Below are positions 5,852 to 7,423 of a stretch of 7,423 nucleotides of DNA, in pieces. Within the stretch, counting starts at the first letter, position 1; the number at the start of each line of letters is the position of its first letter. Position numbers and translations under genes: made by a program. The notes under the pieces were generated by a model. The model searched no databases. It was given only the letters and a program-made list of their open reading frames with translations, and was not told the origin of the DNA. The stretch comes from Flavobacterium sp. (lineage in GTDB: Bacteria > Bacteroidota > Bacteroidia > Flavobacteriales > Flavobacteriaceae), in NCBI GenBank assembly GCA_030150335.1, contig JASLGC010000036.1:1-7423 (forward strand), given 5' to 3'.

Positions 5852-7423
5852 ATGTTAAAAGCCATTATAAACCGTCCTATCTTAGCGACAGTAATATCAA
5901 TTATGTTTTTATTACTTGGGTTAGTGGGACTTACATTACTACCAATAACGCGTTTCCCTGAAATTGCGCCACCAAGTGTTACTGTTTCTACTTCTTACCC
6001 AGGAGCGAATGCAGAGACTGTAGCTCAAAGTGTGTTACTTCCAATTGAAGAATCTATCAACGGGGTGGACAACATGAGTTACATCAGCTCTAAAGCGAGT
6101 AACAGTGGTTCGGGAACGGTAAACGTATATTTTAAAGCAGGTACTGATCCTGACCAAGCTGCAGTAAACGTGCAAAATAGGGTAAGTAAAGCCTCTGGTG
6201 ACTTGCCTTCTGAAGTAAATGAAAACGGTATCTCTGTTACTCCTCGTCAAAGTGGTAACATTATGACGATTAACTTCTACAGTGACCACCCAGAAGAGGT
6301 ATATGATGAAACTTTCTTACAAGCGTACACTCAAATTAACCTTAACCGTGAGTTGTTAAGAGTTCCTGGTGTTGCATCTGTGGGGCGTATTGGAGCGCGT
6401 GATTACTCTATGAGAACATGGTTAAACCCAGAGAAACTGGCATTATATAGTTTAACTCCACAAGACATTATCAGTGCTATTAAAGACCAAAACTTTGAGA
6501 TTGCGCCGGGTGCTTTTGGAGAAACATCTGATGAAGCGTTTGAAACTTCATTAAAACACAAAGGTAGATTTAGTCAACCTGAGCAATATGAAAACATTGT
6601 AATCAAAACAAATAAAGACGGTTCTGTCTTGCTGTTAAAAGACGTAGCAAGAGTTGAGTTTGGAGCGTCGAACGTGGGTAGTGATAACAGTGTAAACGGT
6701 TATCCTGGACTAACGATGAACATTACGCAAACAGCTGGTTCTAATGCAAGAGATATTGATATCGCTATTAGAAAAGTGTTGGAACGCGTTTCTAAGTCAT
6801 TCCCAAAAGGGGTTCATTATGAAATTAGTTACTCTGTAAAGAATCAAATTGACGAATCGATTAACCAAGTTAAGAGTACGTTATTTGAAGCGTTCTTCTT
6901 AGTATTCATCATTGTGTACTTGTTCTTACAAGACTTTAGGTCAACGATAATTCCAGCCATTGCTATTCCTATTTCATTAGTAGGTACGTTGTTCTTCATT
7001 TACTTGATGGGATTCTCTATCAACGTGTTAACAATGTTTGCCTTAGTGCTCGCCATCGGTATTGTAGTGGATGATGCCATTGTGGTGGTGGAAGCCATAC
7101 ACGAGAAGATGCATCAGACGGGTATGAAAGCAAAAGAGGCTACAATCTCTACTATGAACGAGATTACAAGAGCGATTATATCGATTACCTTAGTAATGTC
7201 GGCAGTGTTCTTACCTGTTGGATTTATGCAAGGTCCTGCTGGTATTTTCTACAAGCAATTTGCTTATACTTTAGCCTTTGCTATTCTTATTTCAGCGGTA
7301 AACGCCTTGACGTTGAGCCCTGCTCTATGTGCGTTGTTTTTAAAACAACCATCAGGTGAAGAGTATGTAGCTAAAAAGAATAAAAATACAGTACAACGTG
7401 TGAGTGGTAAATTCTTCTTTGCT
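5852..7423 (+). CDS. RND multidrug efflux transporter, HAE1/AcrB-MexB type (3' end beyond window)
   Basis: The open frame runs from the ATG at 5852 to the last base, 524 codons without a stop, about half of a transporter of roughly 1,050 residues. It opens MLKAIINRPILATVISI, with TM1 at about 12-32. The porter domain follows, with YPGANAETVAQSVLLPIEE, the stretch through NVYFKAGTDPDQA and VNVQNRV, and MRTWLNPEKLALYSLTP. TM2 begins near 344, and TM3-TM4 contain GFSINVLTMFALVLAIGIVVDDAIVVVE. The two proton-relay aspartates fall at D407 and D408, the same numbers as in E. coli AcrB. The lysine and arginine partners and the second periplasmic loop lie outside the window. The protein uses the proton gradient to drive drugs or other amphipathic compounds from the periplasm or inner membrane into an outer membrane duct. 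The isoleucine at 180 seems to replace the phenylalanine (AcrB F178) of the distal pocket. The 63-base gap after the adaptor gene has no terminator, so the two form an operon. Confidence 0.96.
   Translation, partial: MLKAIINRPILATVISIMFLLLGLVGLTLLPITRFPEIAPPSVTVSTSYPGANAETVAQSVLLPIEESINGVDNMSYISSKASNSGSGTVNVYFKAGTDPDQAAVNVQNRVSKASGDLPSEVNENGISVTPRQSGNIMTINFYSDHPEEVYDETFLQAYTQINLNRELLRVPGVASVGRIGARDYSMRTWLNPEKLALYSLTPQDIISAIKDQNFEIAPGAFGETSDEAFETSLKHKGRFSQPEQYENIVIKTNKDGSVLLLKDVARVEFGASNVGSDNSVNGYPGLTMNITQTAGSNARDIDIAIRKVLERVSKSFPKGVHYEISYSVKNQIDESINQVKSTLFEAFFLVFIIVYLFLQDFRSTIIPAIAIPISLVGTLFFIYLMGFSINVLTMFALVLAIGIVVDDAIVVVEAIHEKMHQTGMKAKEATISTMNEITRAIISITLVMSAVFLPVGFMQGPAGIFYKQFAYTLAFAILISAVNALTLSPALCALFLKQPSGEEYVAKKNKNTVQRVSGKFFFA

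Noticed and set aside
6035..6289. Minus-strand open frame of 84 codons inside the RND transporter gene
   Set aside because: It lies wholly opposite the conserved porter domain of the transporter and has no recognisable content.

Overview
This window reads as an ordinary chromosomal stretch from a low-GC member of the Bacteroidota, most likely class Flavobacteriia (Flavobacterium or Myroides-like). The signs are AT-rich codon use, start codons preceded by A-rich tracts instead of Shine-Dalgarno sequences, promoter-like TAnnTTTG boxes (the Bacteroidota -7 element), and protein sequences that look flavobacterial. The genus cannot be fixed from this sequence alone.

Layout. (1) 2-706, plus strand: a YebC/PmpR/TACO1-family protein whose first two codons lie just outside the window, closed by a strong intrinsic terminator at 726-755. 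(2) 756-1125: about 370 bases with no credible gene. It holds imperfect direct repeats, CGACT motifs, an inverted repeat and a perfect 15-bp hairpin, followed by a promoter. (3) 1126-2794, plus strand: a membrane-anchored neutral zinc metallopeptidase (YpfJ family, HEVGHH) followed 40 bases later by an unassigned polytopic membrane protein, probably one transcript. (4) 2786-4327, minus strand: a full-length ComM/YifB AAA+ protein. It meets the membrane protein gene tail to tail with a 9-base overlap, and the likely terminator of the plus-strand unit lies inside the comM coding region. (5) 4328-4636: a divergent control region of about 310 bases containing an 80-base imperfect palindrome, two abutting short palindromes and candidate promoters for both directions. 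(6) 4637-7423, plus strand: a tripartite RND efflux operon with a periplasmic adaptor lipoprotein (AcrA/MexA type) and the first 524 codons of an AcrB/MexB-type HAE1 transporter, which runs off the window. An outer membrane TolC-type gene probably follows, but it is not visible.

How the genes work together. The adaptor and pump form one drug or toxic-compound export machine across the cell envelope. ComM is a DNA branch-migration motor of natural transformation, YebC a translation or regulatory factor, and the peptidase and membrane protein an envelope pair of unknown purpose. Nothing links these units beyond adjacency. I found no mobile element, CRISPR array, tRNA or rRNA, and no clearly new multigene system. 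The most unusual material is in the two noncoding regions, the terminator-in-gene arrangement, and the missing cysteine motif of ComM.
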